NCBI RefSeq assembly: GCF_014058705.1
Contig: NZ_CP059692.1
Coordinates: 2,981,001-3,045,000, forward strand
Length of the DNA stretch: 64,000 nucleotides
Source: Aureimonas mangrovi
GTDB taxonomy: Bacteria; Pseudomonadota; Alphaproteobacteria; Rhizobiales; Rhizobiaceae
Direction of reading: 5' to 3'
Under the pieces are notes generated by a model. That model was not told the DNA's origin. It made no database searches and worked only from the letters and a program-made list of their open reading frames with translations. Positions 7,499 to 16,901 of this stretch are shown piece after piece. Made by a program: the position numbers and the translations under genes. Each line of letters opens with the position of its first letter. Position 1 is the stretch's first letter.

Positions 7499-10338
7499 TG
7501 GGCGCGCTCTCCTTCGGCGCGCCGCTCGTCCTCTTCGGGCTCCTCGCGCTGCCGGCGATCTGGTGGCTCCTGCGACTGACGCCGCCGCGCCCGCAGGCCG
7601 AAGTCTTTCCGCCCCTGCGCATTCTCCAACGCGTCGCGCGTCAGGAGGAAACGCCTTCGCGCAGCCCGTGGTGGCTGACGCTCCTGCGGCTTCTCCTCGC
7701 CGCGGCGATCATCCTCGCGCTCGCTGCTCCGATCCTGAACCCGCGCGCCGACGTCCTCGCCGGCTCCGGCCCGCTCGGCATCCTCGTCGACAATGGCTGG
7801 GCGAGCGCGCCCGACTGGGAGGCGCGGCAGGCGAGCGCCGAGGCACTGATCCGCGAGGCCGGCGAGCAGGGGCGCCCGGTGGCCCTCGCCTTCGCGGCCG
7901 AGAACGCCGCCGACGACGACGCGACGCCGGCGGAAGCCTCCACCGCACTGGAGCGTCTGGCCGCCGCATCGCCCCGCCCGGTTCCGAACGAGCGGCAGGC
8001 TGCCGCCGAGCGCCTGCGCACGGCGCTCGCCGGGCTGGACGCGCCGACGCTGGCGCTTCTGACGGACGGTCTGGAAGACGGCGAGACGCAAGCCGCCTAC
8101 GAGGCGCTGGCCGGCCTTTCGCCGACGCAGACGATCCTCTACGCGCCGTCTATCGCGGGCCGGCTGGCGCTGACGGACGCCGCCAACGCCACCGACGCGC
8201 TCACCGTTTCGGCAGTGCGCCCGGCCGGTGAAACGGCGGCCGCAAGCCGCACCGTTCGTGCACTTGATGATCAGGACCGCGAGATCGGGCGCGCGACGCT
8301 CGCCTTCGCGGCCGGTGAAACGCAGGGCGAGGCGCGCTTTGCCGTGCCCGTGGAGCTTCGCAACGACGTCGCGCGGATCGAGCTGGAGGGGCTTCAGACG
8401 GCCGCCGAAGTCCGCCTCGTGGACGACAGCTTCCAGCGGCGGCGCGTCGCACTCGTGTCCGGCGAGGCCTCCGACCTCGCGCAGCCGCTGCTGTCCCCGC
8501 TCTACTACATCACGCGCGCGCTCGAGCCCTTCGCGGACCTCGTGCGCGCCGACAGCGCCGACCTTTCGGTCGCCATCCCGCGCCTCGTCGAGCAGCGGCC
8601 CTCGATCGTCGTCCTCGCCGATATCGGCGTGCTGCCCGAACCGGCGCGCGAGAGCCTGGAGACCTTCGTGGAAGGCGGCGGCATCCTCCTGCGCTTCGCA
8701 GGCCCGCGCCTTGCGGCGAACGCCGGCGACGACCCGCTGGTGCCTGTGCGCCTTCGCGGCGGCGAACGGCAGCTCGGCGGCGCGCTCTCCTGGTCCGAGC
8801 CGCAGGCGATCGCGCCGATCCCGCCCGAAAGCGCGCTCGCCGGGATCACCGTTCCGCCGGACGCCACCGTCTCGCGGCAGGTGCTGGCCGAGCCCTCCGC
8901 CGCGCTAGCAGAGCGCACCTGGGCCAGCCTCGCCGATGGAACGCCCATTGTCACCGCCGCGCAGCGCGGCGCCGGCACGGTGATCCTGTTCCACACCACC
9001 GCCGAGGCAACATGGTCGAACCTGCCGATTTCCGGCGCCTTCGTCGACATGCTGCGGCGGATCGTGACGCTGTCGCGCGCCAGCGGCGGGCCCGCTGACG
9101 CAGGAGAAGCCGTCGTCACCCTGCCGCCCTACCGCACGCTGGACGCGCGGGGCTTCGTGACCCTTCCACCGGGCGACGTGCGCCCGCTGGTGCTCACGCC
9201 GGGTGAGAGCACCGCCGTGACGCGCGAAAACCCGCCAGGCCTCTACGGCACGGATGCCGGCTACGCAGCGCTCAACCTCTTCGAGCGCGATGCGGTGCTT
9301 GCGCCGCTCACCCCGCCCGATTTCGCCGGAGCGACGGCCGCGCGCGGCTATGGCGACGAGACGTCGACGGACCTGACGCCATGGCTCTTCGCCGGGGCGC
9401 TCGCCCTCTTCGCGCTCGACGCGCTGGCGCTTCTGTGGATGAACGGCGGCTTCTTCCGTCGCCTCACCCGTCGCCCGGGCAGCGCACGCACGGCCGCAGC
9501 CTCGCTCGTCCTTGCCCTCCTGCTGCTGCCCGCCGCGAGCGCCTTGGCGCAGGACGCCGCCCCGCCCGCCGACGATCTTTCGGGCTTCGATGCCGAGCGC
9601 GCCATCGCCGCCACCGAGACGACGCATCTCGCCTATGTCGCGACCGGTGATGCCGCCACCGACGATATCTCGCGGCAGGGGCTCTCGGGCCTCTCGCAGT
9701 TCATCGCCGCCAAGACAGCGCTCGAGCCGGGCGACCCGATGGAAGTCGACATCGAAAGCGACGAACTCGCCTTCTTCCCGATCGTCTACTGGCCCGTGGA
9801 CCCCGCTGCGCCAATGCCGAGCGAGGCCGCGATCAGCCGCGTCGACGCTTACATGAAGAGCGGCGGAACCGTCCTCTTCGACGTTGCGGACGATGCGATG
9901 AACGCGCTCGGCGGAACGGTCTCGGCCGGCCAGCGGCGCCTTCGCGACATCCTCGCCGATCTCGACATCCCGCCACTCGAGCCGGTGCCGGCGGATCACG
10001 TCCTCACCAAGGCGTTCTACATCATGCAGGACTTTCCCGGCCGCCACACCGGCTCGGAGCTCTGGGTGGAGGCGAGCACCCCGTCGCTCGACGGCGAGGT
10101 GCGGCCCGCGAGCGCCGGGGACGGCGTCTCGTCCATCATGATCACGTCGAACGATTTCGCGAGCGCCTGGGCGGTGGACGACAGCGGCATGTTCACCTAC
10201 CCGACCGACTCGGCCGACCCGGCGCAGCGCGAATTCGCCTACAGGGCGGGCGTCAACATCGTGATGTACGTCCTGACCGGCAACTACAAGGCCGACCAGG
10301 TGCATGTGCCCGCGCTTCTGGAGCGGCTCGGCCAATGA
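7498..10338 (+). CDS. Membrane protein with BatA N-terminus and C-terminal DUF4159 domain
   Basis: A 946-residue protein. The N-terminus (LSFGAPLVLFGLLALPAIWW, then a second segment near residue 65) is the aerotolerance-regulator BatA-type membrane hairpin. A long periplasmic or cytoplasmic region follows, a further hydrophobic stretch lies near residues 620-640, and a probable second signal-like segment (SLVLALLLLPAASALAQ) near residue 675 precedes the DUF4159 domain (ELAFFPIVYWPVDP, YMKSGGTVLFDVAD, KAFYIMQDFPGR). It looks like a fusion of an inner-membrane part with an exported DUF4159 part. Function unknown; the MoxR/DUF58 context suggests envelope stress or complex assembly. Confidence 0.85.
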   Translation: MGALSFGAPLVLFGLLALPAIWWLLRLTPPRPQAEVFPPLRILQRVARQEETPSRSPWWLTLLRLLLAAAIILALAAPILNPRADVLAGSGPLGILVDNGWASAPDWEARQASAEALIREAGEQGRPVALAFAAENAADDDATPAEASTALERLAAASPRPVPNERQAAAERLRTALAGLDAPTLALLTDGLEDGETQAAYEALAGLSPTQTILYAPSIAGRLALTDAANATDALTVSAVRPAGETAAASRTVRALDDQDREIGRATLAFAAGETQGEARFAVPVELRNDVARIELEGLQTAAEVRLVDDSFQRRRVALVSGEASDLAQPLLSPLYYITRALEPFADLVRADSADLSVAIPRLVEQRPSIVVLADIGVLPEPARESLETFVEGGGILLRFAGPRLAANAGDDPLVPVRLRGGERQLGGALSWSEPQAIAPIPPESALAGITVPPDATVSRQVLAEPSAALAERTWASLADGTPIVTAAQRGAGTVILFHTTAEATWSNLPISGAFVDMLRRIVTLSRASGGPADAGEAVVTLPPYRTLDARGFVTLPPGDVRPLVLTPGESTAVTRENPPGLYGTDAGYAALNLFERDAVLAPLTPPDFAGATAARGYGDETSTDLTPWLFAGALALFALDALALLWMNGGFFRRLTRRPGSARTAAASLVLALLLLPAASALAQDAAPPADDLSGFDAERAIAATETTHLAYVATGDAATDDISRQGLSGLSQFIAAKTALEPGDPMEVDIESDELAFFPIVYWPVDPAAPMPSEAAISRVDAYMKSGGTVLFDVADDAMNALGGTVSAGQRRLRDILADLDIPPLEPVPADHVLTKAFYIMQDFPGRHTGSELWVEASTPSLDGEVRPASAGDGVSSIMITSNDFASAWAVDDSGMFTYPTDSADPAQREFAYRAGVNIVMYVLTGNYKADQVHVPALLERLGQ

Positions 10339-12416
10339 GCTGGTCGCTCACCTTCTCGCCCTTCTTCCCCTATCTCGCCATCGGCGTGATCGCGGGCGCG
10401 GCAGCATTGATCGCGATCCTGCTTCTGGCCGCGCGCATTCGCGGCGCGCTCCTGCGCACGCTGGCCTTGGCCGCGCTCGTTCTCGCGCTCCTCAACCCGG
10501 TGGCGTTGCGCGAGGAGCGCGACCCGTTGCGCAGCGTCGTCGCGGTCGTCGCCGACCGCTCGCAGAGCCAGACGATCGGCGATCGCGCGGCACAGACGGA
10601 CGCCGCGCTCGCCGCGCTCCAGGCCGAGTTCGCGGATCGCCCCGAGTTCGAGCTGCGCGTCGTCGAGGCGCGCTCGCCTTCCACTTCCGACGCCGATCGC
10701 ACGACCGCGCTCTTCTCCGCGCTCGACACCGCGCTGCGCGACGTCTCGCCGGCGCGCGTCGGCGGCGCGATCATGATCACCGACGGGCAGGTCCACGACA
10801 TTCCGCCGAGCCTTGCGGCCGAAGGTTTCGAGGCACCGCTTCATGCGCTCGTAACGGGGCGCGAGGACGAGTTCGACCGGCGTATCGAGGTGGTTTCGAG
10901 CCCGCGCTTCGGCGTCGTCGGCGAGGAGCAGTCGCTGACCTACCGCGTGATCGAGGAGGGCGAAGGCGCCTCGCAGACGCCGGTCGAGGTGCGCGTCTTC
11001 CTCAACGGCGACCTCGTCTCGCGCGAAGCCTCGGTGCCGGGCGCCGAGACGAACTTCGACTTCCAGCTCCCGCGCGCGGGCGAAAGCATCGTCGAGCTTT
11101 CGGTGGCGCGCGACGAGCGTGAGATCACCGGCGTCAACAACCGCGCCATCGCGCTCGTCGACGGCATCCGCGAGAATCTGCGCGTGCTGCTCGTCTCGGG
11201 CGAGCCGCACGCCGGCGAGCGCACCTGGCGCAACCTCCTGAAATCGGACGCGGCGGTCGATCTCGTCCACTTCACCATCCTGCGCCCGCCGGAAAAGCAG
11301 GACGGCACGCCCATTGACGAACTCTCGCTGATCGCCTTCCCGACCCGCGAGCTCTTCGTCGAGCGGATCGACGATTTCGACCTGATCATCTTCGACCGCT
11401 ACCAGCGCCGCGGCGTGCTGCCGACGCTCTATTACGACTACATCGCGCAATACGTGCAGAACGGCGGCGCGGTGCTCGTTGCGTCCGGGCCGGAATATGC
11501 CGGCAACGATTCGATCGCCAACTCGCCTCTGAACAACATCCTGCCGGCCCTGCCGACCGGGGACGTCGATCAGCGCCCCTTCCGCCCGACGCTGTCCGAC
11601 CTCGGCACGCGGCATCCCGTCACGCGCGACCTGCCGGGCTCCGAGGCCAGCCCTCCTGCCTGGAGCCCGTGGTTCCGTTCCATCGATGTCGGACAGGTGC
11701 AGGGCGAAACGGTGATGGACGGGCCGGACGGCAAGCCGCTGCTCGTGCTGGACCGCGCCGGCGAGGGGCGCGTCGCGCTCCTGCTTTCGGACCACGGCTG
11801 GCTCTGGTCGCGGGGCTTCGAGGGCGGCGGCCCGCACGTTCCGCTCTTCCGGCGCCTCGCGCACTGGCTGATGAAGGAGCCCGAGCTGGAAGAGGAGGCG
11901 CTCCGCGCGACGGCCAACGGCGGCGAGTTGACCATCACCCGCACCACGATCGGCGACGATCCGGGGCCGGCGACCGTCATCACCCCCTCCGGCAACGCGT
12001 CCAACGTGACGCTCGCCGACCAGGGGGCGGGCACATGGACGGCGAGCTTAGAAGCCGACGGGCTCGGCCTCTATCAAGTGGCGAACGGTGATTTGCGCAC
12101 ACTCGTCAATGTCGGTCCGGTCAATCCGCGTGAGTATCGCGAAGCGATCTCGACCACCGCGACGCTGGAGCCCGCCGCCGAGGAGACCGCAGGCTCGGTG
12201 CGGCGCCTCTCGGCCGATGGCTCGGGCGCCGAGGTGCCCGCGTTACGGGCCGTCTCCGGGCGAGGCAACACCAGCGGCGGCAACTGGATCGGCCTTCGCC
12301 AGACCGACGAGACGGTCCTGCGCGGCGTCGAGCGCACGCCGCTCTTCGCCGGCTTCCTCGGCCTCGCCGTCCTTCTCCTTGCGCTCTCGGCAACGTGGTA
12401 CCGCGAGGGGCGCTAG
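10335..12416 (+). CDS. Large membrane protein with vWA-like/amidotransferase-like domain, MoxR operon
   Basis: A 693-residue protein starting in an ATGA overlap with the DUF4159 gene. Two membrane segments (about residues 12-32 and 36-54) precede a vWA-like domain: VAVVADRSQSQ resembles the MIDAS DxSxS and MITDGQVHD the following strand. The middle (LRVLLVSGEPHAGE, DLIIFDRYQRRGVLP, GGAVLVASGPEY) resembles class I glutamine-amidotransferase-like folds, though I see no catalytic Cys. A C-terminal membrane helix (LFAGFLGLAVLLLAL) follows. It is the last gene of the MoxR operon; the exact role is unknown. Confidence 0.82.
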   Translation: MSWSLTFSPFFPYLAIGVIAGAAALIAILLLAARIRGALLRTLALAALVLALLNPVALREERDPLRSVVAVVADRSQSQTIGDRAAQTDAALAALQAEFADRPEFELRVVEARSPSTSDADRTTALFSALDTALRDVSPARVGGAIMITDGQVHDIPPSLAAEGFEAPLHALVTGREDEFDRRIEVVSSPRFGVVGEEQSLTYRVIEEGEGASQTPVEVRVFLNGDLVSREASVPGAETNFDFQLPRAGESIVELSVARDEREITGVNNRAIALVDGIRENLRVLLVSGEPHAGERTWRNLLKSDAAVDLVHFTILRPPEKQDGTPIDELSLIAFPTRELFVERIDDFDLIIFDRYQRRGVLPTLYYDYIAQYVQNGGAVLVASGPEYAGNDSIANSPLNNILPALPTGDVDQRPFRPTLSDLGTRHPVTRDLPGSEASPPAWSPWFRSIDVGQVQGETVMDGPDGKPLLVLDRAGEGRVALLLSDHGWLWSRGFEGGGPHVPLFRRLAHWLMKEPELEEEALRATANGGELTITRTTIGDDPGPATVITPSGNASNVTLADQGAGTWTASLEADGLGLYQVANGDLRTLVNVGPVNPREYREAISTTATLEPAAEETAGSVRRLSADGSGAEVPALRAVSGRGNTSGGNWIGLRQTDETVLRGVERTPLFAGFLGLAVLLLALSATWYREGR

Positions 12417-12417
12417 G

Positions 12418-13449
12418 ATGGCCGCGAAGAAGGTCTGTCTTGCCTTGCAGGGTGGCGGCGCCCACGGCGCCTTCACCTGGGGCGTGCTCGACCGGCTCCT
12501 GGAGATCGACGCGATCGAGGTGGCGGCGGTTTCCGGCACCAGCGCCGGGGCGATGAACGCGGCCGCGCTCGTCACCGGTTATCTCGAAGGCGGGGCGGAC
12601 GCCGCGCGGCAGAGCCTCGAGCGGTTCTGGCGCACCGTCGCCCATCGCTCTCCGCTGGGGGCGGCCGAGCGCCAGCTTCCGGGCAAGAGCTTCCTCCCCT
12701 TCGCCGACAGTTTCATGCGCAGGAGCCTCGAGACGATGCGCGTCTTCGGGCAGCTTGTCTCGCCCTACCACCCCGCCCTTCCCGGCACGAACGCGCTGCG
12801 CGGTGTCATTGAGGAGACGATCGACCTCGAACGGCTCGCCAGCCAGCGCGACATTCCGGTCTTCGTCGCGGCGACAGAAGTCGAGAGCGGACGGGCACGG
12901 ATCTTCACCGGGCCCGAACTCGGCGCCGACGCGCTCCTTGCCTCGGCCTGTCTCCCGAACCTCTTCCGCGCCGTCAAGATCGGCGGCACCGCCTATTGGG
13001 ACGGAGGCTATGTCGGCAACCCTCCGCTCGCGCCGCTCTACGGCTGCGACTGCGGGACGGACGACCTTCTCCTCGTGCAGGTCACGCCGTTCGAGCGCGC
13101 CTCCGTGCCCGAGGACGCGTCCGAGATCATGAACCGCGTCAACGAGATCACCTTCAACGCCTCGCTTTTGCGCGACCTTCGCACCGTCGCACAGATCCAG
13201 AGGCTCGCGAAAGACGAGCATTTCGCGGACCGGACGCTGCGCGCCGTCGCCGCGCTGCGTGTTCACATGATCGCGGCCGGGTCAGAGTTGCAGCGGGGCG
13301 GCACAGCCGGCAAGCTCGATACGCGGTTCTCCGCTCTGACACGCCTGCGCGATCTGGGGCGCGCGGCGGCCGAAAGCTGGATGGGCGAGCATTACGGCGA
13401 TGTCGGCATGCGCACCAGCGCGCGCGAGGCACTGGCCTCCCTCATCTGA
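12418..13449 (+). CDS. Patatin-like phospholipase (RssA type)
   Basis: A 343-residue serine hydrolase of the patatin family, probably a lipid acyl hydrolase. The oxyanion loop QGGGAHG is at residues 11-17, the nucleophile elbow GTSAG at 40-44 (Ser42) and the catalytic DGG at about 195 (Asp195, in YWDGGYVGNPPL), so the catalytic dyad is complete. No signal peptide is seen, so it is likely cytoplasmic or peripheral. The ATG lies one base after the MoxR-operon stop, so it may be co-transcribed, although function need not be linked. Confidence 0.88.
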   Translation: MAAKKVCLALQGGGAHGAFTWGVLDRLLEIDAIEVAAVSGTSAGAMNAAALVTGYLEGGADAARQSLERFWRTVAHRSPLGAAERQLPGKSFLPFADSFMRRSLETMRVFGQLVSPYHPALPGTNALRGVIEETIDLERLASQRDIPVFVAATEVESGRARIFTGPELGADALLASACLPNLFRAVKIGGTAYWDGGYVGNPPLAPLYGCDCGTDDLLLVQVTPFERASVPEDASEIMNRVNEITFNASLLRDLRTVAQIQRLAKDEHFADRTLRAVAALRVHMIAAGSELQRGGTAGKLDTRFSALTRLRDLGRAAAESWMGEHYGDVGMRTSAREALASLI

Positions 13450-13464
13450 CCGGCAGCCGGTCAG
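13446..13464. terminator. Hairpin spanning both convergent stop codons
   Basis: A perfect 8-bp stem (CTGACCGG / CCGGTCAG) with loop CAG contains the stop codons of the patatin gene (plus) and the GNAT gene (minus). It has no T-run on either side, so it may be a Rho-assisted or bidirectional end structure. Confidence 0.5.
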
Positions 13465-13970
13465 CGCGGACCGACGGCTCCAGACAATCCCTGCAGCGCA
13501 CCCGGTACGAGCGCGAGACCGAGGATGCGCCGCTCGTCCACCGGGCCGGGCATGAGGACGGAGCGCGCGGGCAGCGGCTCGTAGCCGAGCGGCATGTAAT
13601 AGGCGCGGTCGCCGACGAGGAAGATCGCCGTCTCCCCGGCCAGGCGGGCGGCATCGGCCGCCATCGCCATCAGCGCGCGCCCGGCTCCCTTCCCCTTGAA
13701 GGCGGGCTTGACCGCGAGCGGGCCGAGCATCACCGCCGGCCGCGTGCCGACCATCACCCGCGTCTGTCGCACCGAGCCCACGAATTCGGCTCCGCGCATC
13801 GCCACGAAAGACAGAGAGCGGTCGTGCGGCGTCATCTCGCGCACCCGCGCGGCAGCGCGGGTGAACCGGCCCGGCCCGAAGGCTTCGGCGGACAGGGCTT
13901 CCACCGCCTCGTCATGGGCGGCGGTCTCAAGGGTGAATTCGATCTGGAGGTGCGCGGGAAGCGACATCAT
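13461..13970 (-). CDS. GNAT-family N-acetyltransferase
   Basis: A 169-residue acetyltransferase. The GNAT motif A region is visible: MLGPLAVKPAFKGKGAGRAL, containing the acetyl-CoA pyrophosphate loop pattern Q/R-x-x-G-x-G/A (KGKGAGRAL). The C-terminal FLVGDRAYYMPLGYEPLP fits the YhbS-like subgroup. Substrate cannot be deduced. The gene is convergent with the patatin gene and its stop lies inside a shared hairpin. Confidence 0.85.
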   Translation of the reverse strand: MMSLPAHLQIEFTLETAAHDEAVEALSAEAFGPGRFTRAAARVREMTPHDRSLSFVAMRGAEFVGSVRQTRVMVGTRPAVMLGPLAVKPAFKGKGAGRALMAMAADAARLAGETAIFLVGDRAYYMPLGYEPLPARSVLMPGPVDERRILGLALVPGALQGLSGAVGPR

Positions 13971-14280
13971 GGCTCGGGTTCCGGCAGGCAGGGCAATCTT
14001 GCCGCCCGCCGACCCCGAGAAGGGCTCAGGCGGAGGCGGCGCGCGGACGCGTGGCGTTGGCCACCGTCACCTGTCGTCGTCGCTCCATCCGCATGGAAGC
14101 TCCCCCCCCTAAAGCGCGCCCGGCGCGCTCCCGCTCGGATTCGCCCCATAGCACCGGCCGGCGCGTTCGTCCATCGCCATGCTTTCTCGCCTTGACGATC
14201 CGTCACCTCCAATCCGGTGGAACGGTGGCGCCGTGCCTGCTTTACGGACGGGAGGAAACCGGCAGAGACGGAGCAATGAG
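13971..14280. other. 310-base intergenic region, no gene seen
   Basis: Separates the divergent GNAT and glutathionyl-hydroquinone reductase genes. It contains a run of eight C residues near 14100 and a short GC-rich dyad (GCGCG..CGCGC, about 14115-14130), but I see no RNA gene, clear promoter motif or conserved reading frame. GGAG near 14270 is the ribosome site for the downstream gene. Confidence 0.6.
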
Positions 14281-15270
14281 ATGGGACTTCTGGTGAACGG
14301 CGAATGGCGCGACCAGTGGTACGACACGGAGAAGACGGGCGGCTCCTTCGAGCGCACCAAGACGAGCTTCCGAAACTGGATCACGCCGAACGGCGCGCCG
14401 GGCCCGGACGGGCAGGACGGATTTCCGGCCGAGAGCGGCCGCTATCACCTCTACGTCTCCCTCGCCTGTCCCTGGGCGCACCGGGCGCTGATCTTCCGCA
14501 AGCTGAAGGGGCTCGAGGAGGTCATCTCGCTCTCGGTGGTGGACTGGTTCATGGGCGAAAACGGCTGGGAGTTCTCCGACCGCCAGGGCACCATCCCCGA
14601 CACGGTGAACGGCGCCTCGAAGCTCTACGAAGTCTACCTGAAGGCCGATCCGACCTTCACCGGCCGCGTGACGGTGCCGGTCCTGTGGGACAGGAAGACC
14701 GGGACGATCGTCAACAACGAGTCCGCCGAGATCATCCGGATGCTCAACACCGGCTTCGATGCCTTCGCGACGCGGCAGGCGCCGGACTTCTATCCGGCCG
14801 ATCTGCGGGGCGAGATCGATGCGATCAACGCGACGATCTACGACGCGGTGAACAACGGCGTCTACAAATGCGGCTTCGCGACGAAGCAGGAGGCCTACGA
14901 GAGACCCTTCCACGCGCTCTTCGAAGCGCTGGACGAGCTGGAGGCACGGCTTTCGAACCGTCGCTACCTCATGGGCGAGCGCATCACCGAGGCGGACTGG
15001 CGTCTGTTCACGACGCTGGTGCGCTTCGACGCCGTCTACCACGGCCACTTCAAGTGCAACCTCAGGCAGATCGCCGACTATCCGAACCTCTTCGGCTACC
15101 TGCGCGAGCTCTACCAGTGGCCGGGCGTCGCGGAGACGACCGATTTCCACCACATCAAGCACCATTATTACGAGAGCCACGCGACCATCAATCCGACCCG
15201 GATCGTGCCGCTGGGCCCCGATCAGGATTTGGCGGGACCGCACGGGCGCGAGCGGCTGAAGGCGGCCTGA
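14281..15270 (+). CDS. Glutathionyl-hydroquinone reductase (Xi-class GST, YqjG/ECM4)
   Basis: A 329-residue Xi-class glutathione transferase that reduces glutathionyl-hydroquinones and related conjugates. The catalytic Cys63 lies in LACPWAHR, the family signature, and the N-terminal WRDQWYDTEKTGG and FRNWIT blocks are also diagnostic. The C-terminal domain contains YKCGFATKQEAYE and the FDAVYHGHFKCN signature. ATG 14281 has GGAG about 8 bases upstream; the longer frame before it has no homology. Stands alone, convergent with a Nudix gene. Confidence 0.93.
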   Translation: MGLLVNGEWRDQWYDTEKTGGSFERTKTSFRNWITPNGAPGPDGQDGFPAESGRYHLYVSLACPWAHRALIFRKLKGLEEVISLSVVDWFMGENGWEFSDRQGTIPDTVNGASKLYEVYLKADPTFTGRVTVPVLWDRKTGTIVNNESAEIIRMLNTGFDAFATRQAPDFYPADLRGEIDAINATIYDAVNNGVYKCGFATKQEAYERPFHALFEALDELEARLSNRRYLMGERITEADWRLFTTLVRFDAVYHGHFKCNLRQIADYPNLFGYLRELYQWPGVAETTDFHHIKHHYYESHATINPTRIVPLGPDQDLAGPHGRERLKAA

Positions 15271-15288
15271 CCCCTACCAGAAGGGGTC
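15269..15288. terminator. Hairpin between convergent GHR and Nudix genes
   Basis: GACCCCT/AGGGGTC forms a 7-bp stem with a 6-base loop across the stop of the glutathionyl-hydroquinone reductase gene and the 3' end of the Nudix gene. No T-run; possible bidirectional end structure. Confidence 0.4.
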
Positions 15289-15732
15289 CGACGGCGTGCC
15301 CTCCAGAAGTTCGGCAAGGCGCCTGCGGGTCGCCTCGCTGGTGCCGTCCGGCAAGGCGTCCAGCGCGAAGAAAGCGCTTTCGGCGATCTCGCGGTCCGGC
15401 TCGCGCGGCGCGCTCTGCTGCACGCCATCGATGCGATAGAAGATCACATGGTCGCGGGACGAGCCCGCCCGGTTCAGATGAACCGAGACGAGGCGCGGTG
15501 TTTTCTCGCAAACGAGGTTGCCCTCCTCCGACAGTTCACGCCGCAGTGCGTTCTCGGCCGTTTCGCCGGCCTCCACGCCGCCGCCAGGCATCAGCCACCC
15601 CGAGACATAGGTGTGGCGCACGAGGAAGACGCGACCCTCCCGGTCGAAGGCCGCGCCGCGCACGCCGAGCGTCATCGGGCGGCGCACGAGATGGGCGAGG
15701 TGCAGCGCCCGCAGATAAATCGACCGCTTCAC
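15274..15732 (-). CDS. Nudix hydrolase
   Basis: A Nudix protein of about 152 residues. The box reads GWLMPGGGVEAGETAENALRRE with LSEEGNL, keeping the metal-binding RRELSEE core. The preceding LGVRGAAFDREGRVFLVRHTY is a typical NUDIX first strand. Substrate unknown. The frame extends to an ATG at 15837, but that would overlap the divergent phosphoesterase; GTG 15732 (VKRSIYLRALH) gives the family-like N-terminus and is preferred, with moderate certainty. Confidence 0.82.
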   Translation of the reverse strand: MKRSIYLRALHLAHLVRRPMTLGVRGAAFDREGRVFLVRHTYVSGWLMPGGGVEAGETAENALRRELSEEGNLVCEKTPRLVSVHLNRAGSSRDHVIFYRIDGVQQSAPREPDREIAESAFFALDALPDGTSEATRRRLAELLEGTPSDPFW

Positions 15733-15788
15733 CGTTTCGCGAAGGCCCCTGCCCTTTCCTTGGCCGAAGCGCCGGTTAGATTGGCCGC

Positions 15789-16751
15789 ATGTTCCGCCTT
15801 GCCCATCTGTCCGACATCCATCTCGGCCCGCTTCCACAAGTCTCGTACCGCGAACTCGTTTCGAAGCGGATCACAGGCTACATCAACTGGCAGCGCAACC
15901 GGAAACGGGCGATGTTCGGCGATACGCTGATCCACCTCGTCGCCGACATGAAGGCGCAGGCGCCGGACCATGTCGCCGTCACCGGCGACCTCGTCAACCT
16001 GGCCACCCGCAAGGAGGTCGAGGGCGCGAAGATCTGGCTGGAAGACCTCGGCGACCCGCACTGGGTCTCGCTGGTGCCGGGCAATCACGACGCCTACGTG
16101 CCCGGTGCGCTCAACCGCGCCTATCGCGAGTGGCACCCCTATCTGATCGGCGACCGCTACAGGAACGGCATGCGCAAGTTTCCCTATCTGCGCGTGCGCG
16201 ACAACGTCGCGATCATCGGCGTCTCCTCGGCGGAGGCAACGGCACCCTTCTTCGCCACCGGCACGTTCAAACGCGGGCAGGCGCTGGCCACCGCGCGGCT
16301 TCTGCGGCAGACGAAGGAGAAGGGCCTGTTCCGCGTCGTCCTCATCCACCACCCGCCAATCTCCGGGGCGGCGGCGTGGTCGAAGCGGCTGATCGGCAAG
16401 CAGCTCTTTTCCAAGATGATCCGCGATCTGGGCGCCGAACTCGTGCTGCATGGCCACACCCATCTCGACACGCTCTACTGGCTCGGCGGCCCGGACGATG
16501 CGAAGGTGCCGGTCGTCGGTGTGCCCAGCGCCAGCCAGGGCGCGGGCGACGAAGAAAAGCCAGCCTCGCGCTACAACCTCTTCGAGATCGAAGGGGAGCC
16601 CGGCAGATGGTCGCTCGCCCAGCGCGAGCGTGGCCTCCGACCCGACAGCACCGGCATCGACTGGATCCGCGAGCGCGAACTTCTTGTGGATGGGCGCGCG
16701 GTGGAGGCCAAGCCGCGCGTCGACGCCAGGCCGGCGCGGATGGCGAGCTGA
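15789..16751 (+). CDS. Calcineurin-like metallophosphoesterase
   Basis: A 320-residue cytoplasmic phosphoesterase with the full metal-site set: SDIHLG (Asp9, His11), VTGDLVN near residue 62, PGNHDA near 98, HHPP near 192 and HGHTHLD near 221. These coordinate the dinuclear metal centre. The family includes cyclic nucleotide and lipid-precursor phosphatases (CpdA/LpxH-like); the true substrate is not evident. It is divergent from the Nudix gene, with about 56 bases between starts. Confidence 0.88.
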   Translation: MFRLAHLSDIHLGPLPQVSYRELVSKRITGYINWQRNRKRAMFGDTLIHLVADMKAQAPDHVAVTGDLVNLATRKEVEGAKIWLEDLGDPHWVSLVPGNHDAYVPGALNRAYREWHPYLIGDRYRNGMRKFPYLRVRDNVAIIGVSSAEATAPFFATGTFKRGQALATARLLRQTKEKGLFRVVLIHHPPISGAAAWSKRLIGKQLFSKMIRDLGAELVLHGHTHLDTLYWLGGPDDAKVPVVGVPSASQGAGDEEKPASRYNLFEIEGEPGRWSLAQRERGLRPDSTGIDWIRERELLVDGRAVEAKPRVDARPARMAS

Positions 16752-16901
16752 TGCGAGGGGGTCGCCGGCTGTCGGGGGCAGGTGTTTTCGCCTCGCGGTC
16801 GATGCGGTAAGGCAGGCGAAGAGTCCTTCCGCGCATCTGGCTTTCCGAAATCCGAGAGGGGTTTGGGGCCGATGCCGTAGCGTCGAAAGCCGCCACCGCC
16901 C

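Noticed and set aside
10284-11864. A 526-codon minus-strand frame in the MoxR operon
   Set aside because: Arg/Glu/Asp-rich shadow of the vWA-like membrane protein gene with no homology signal.
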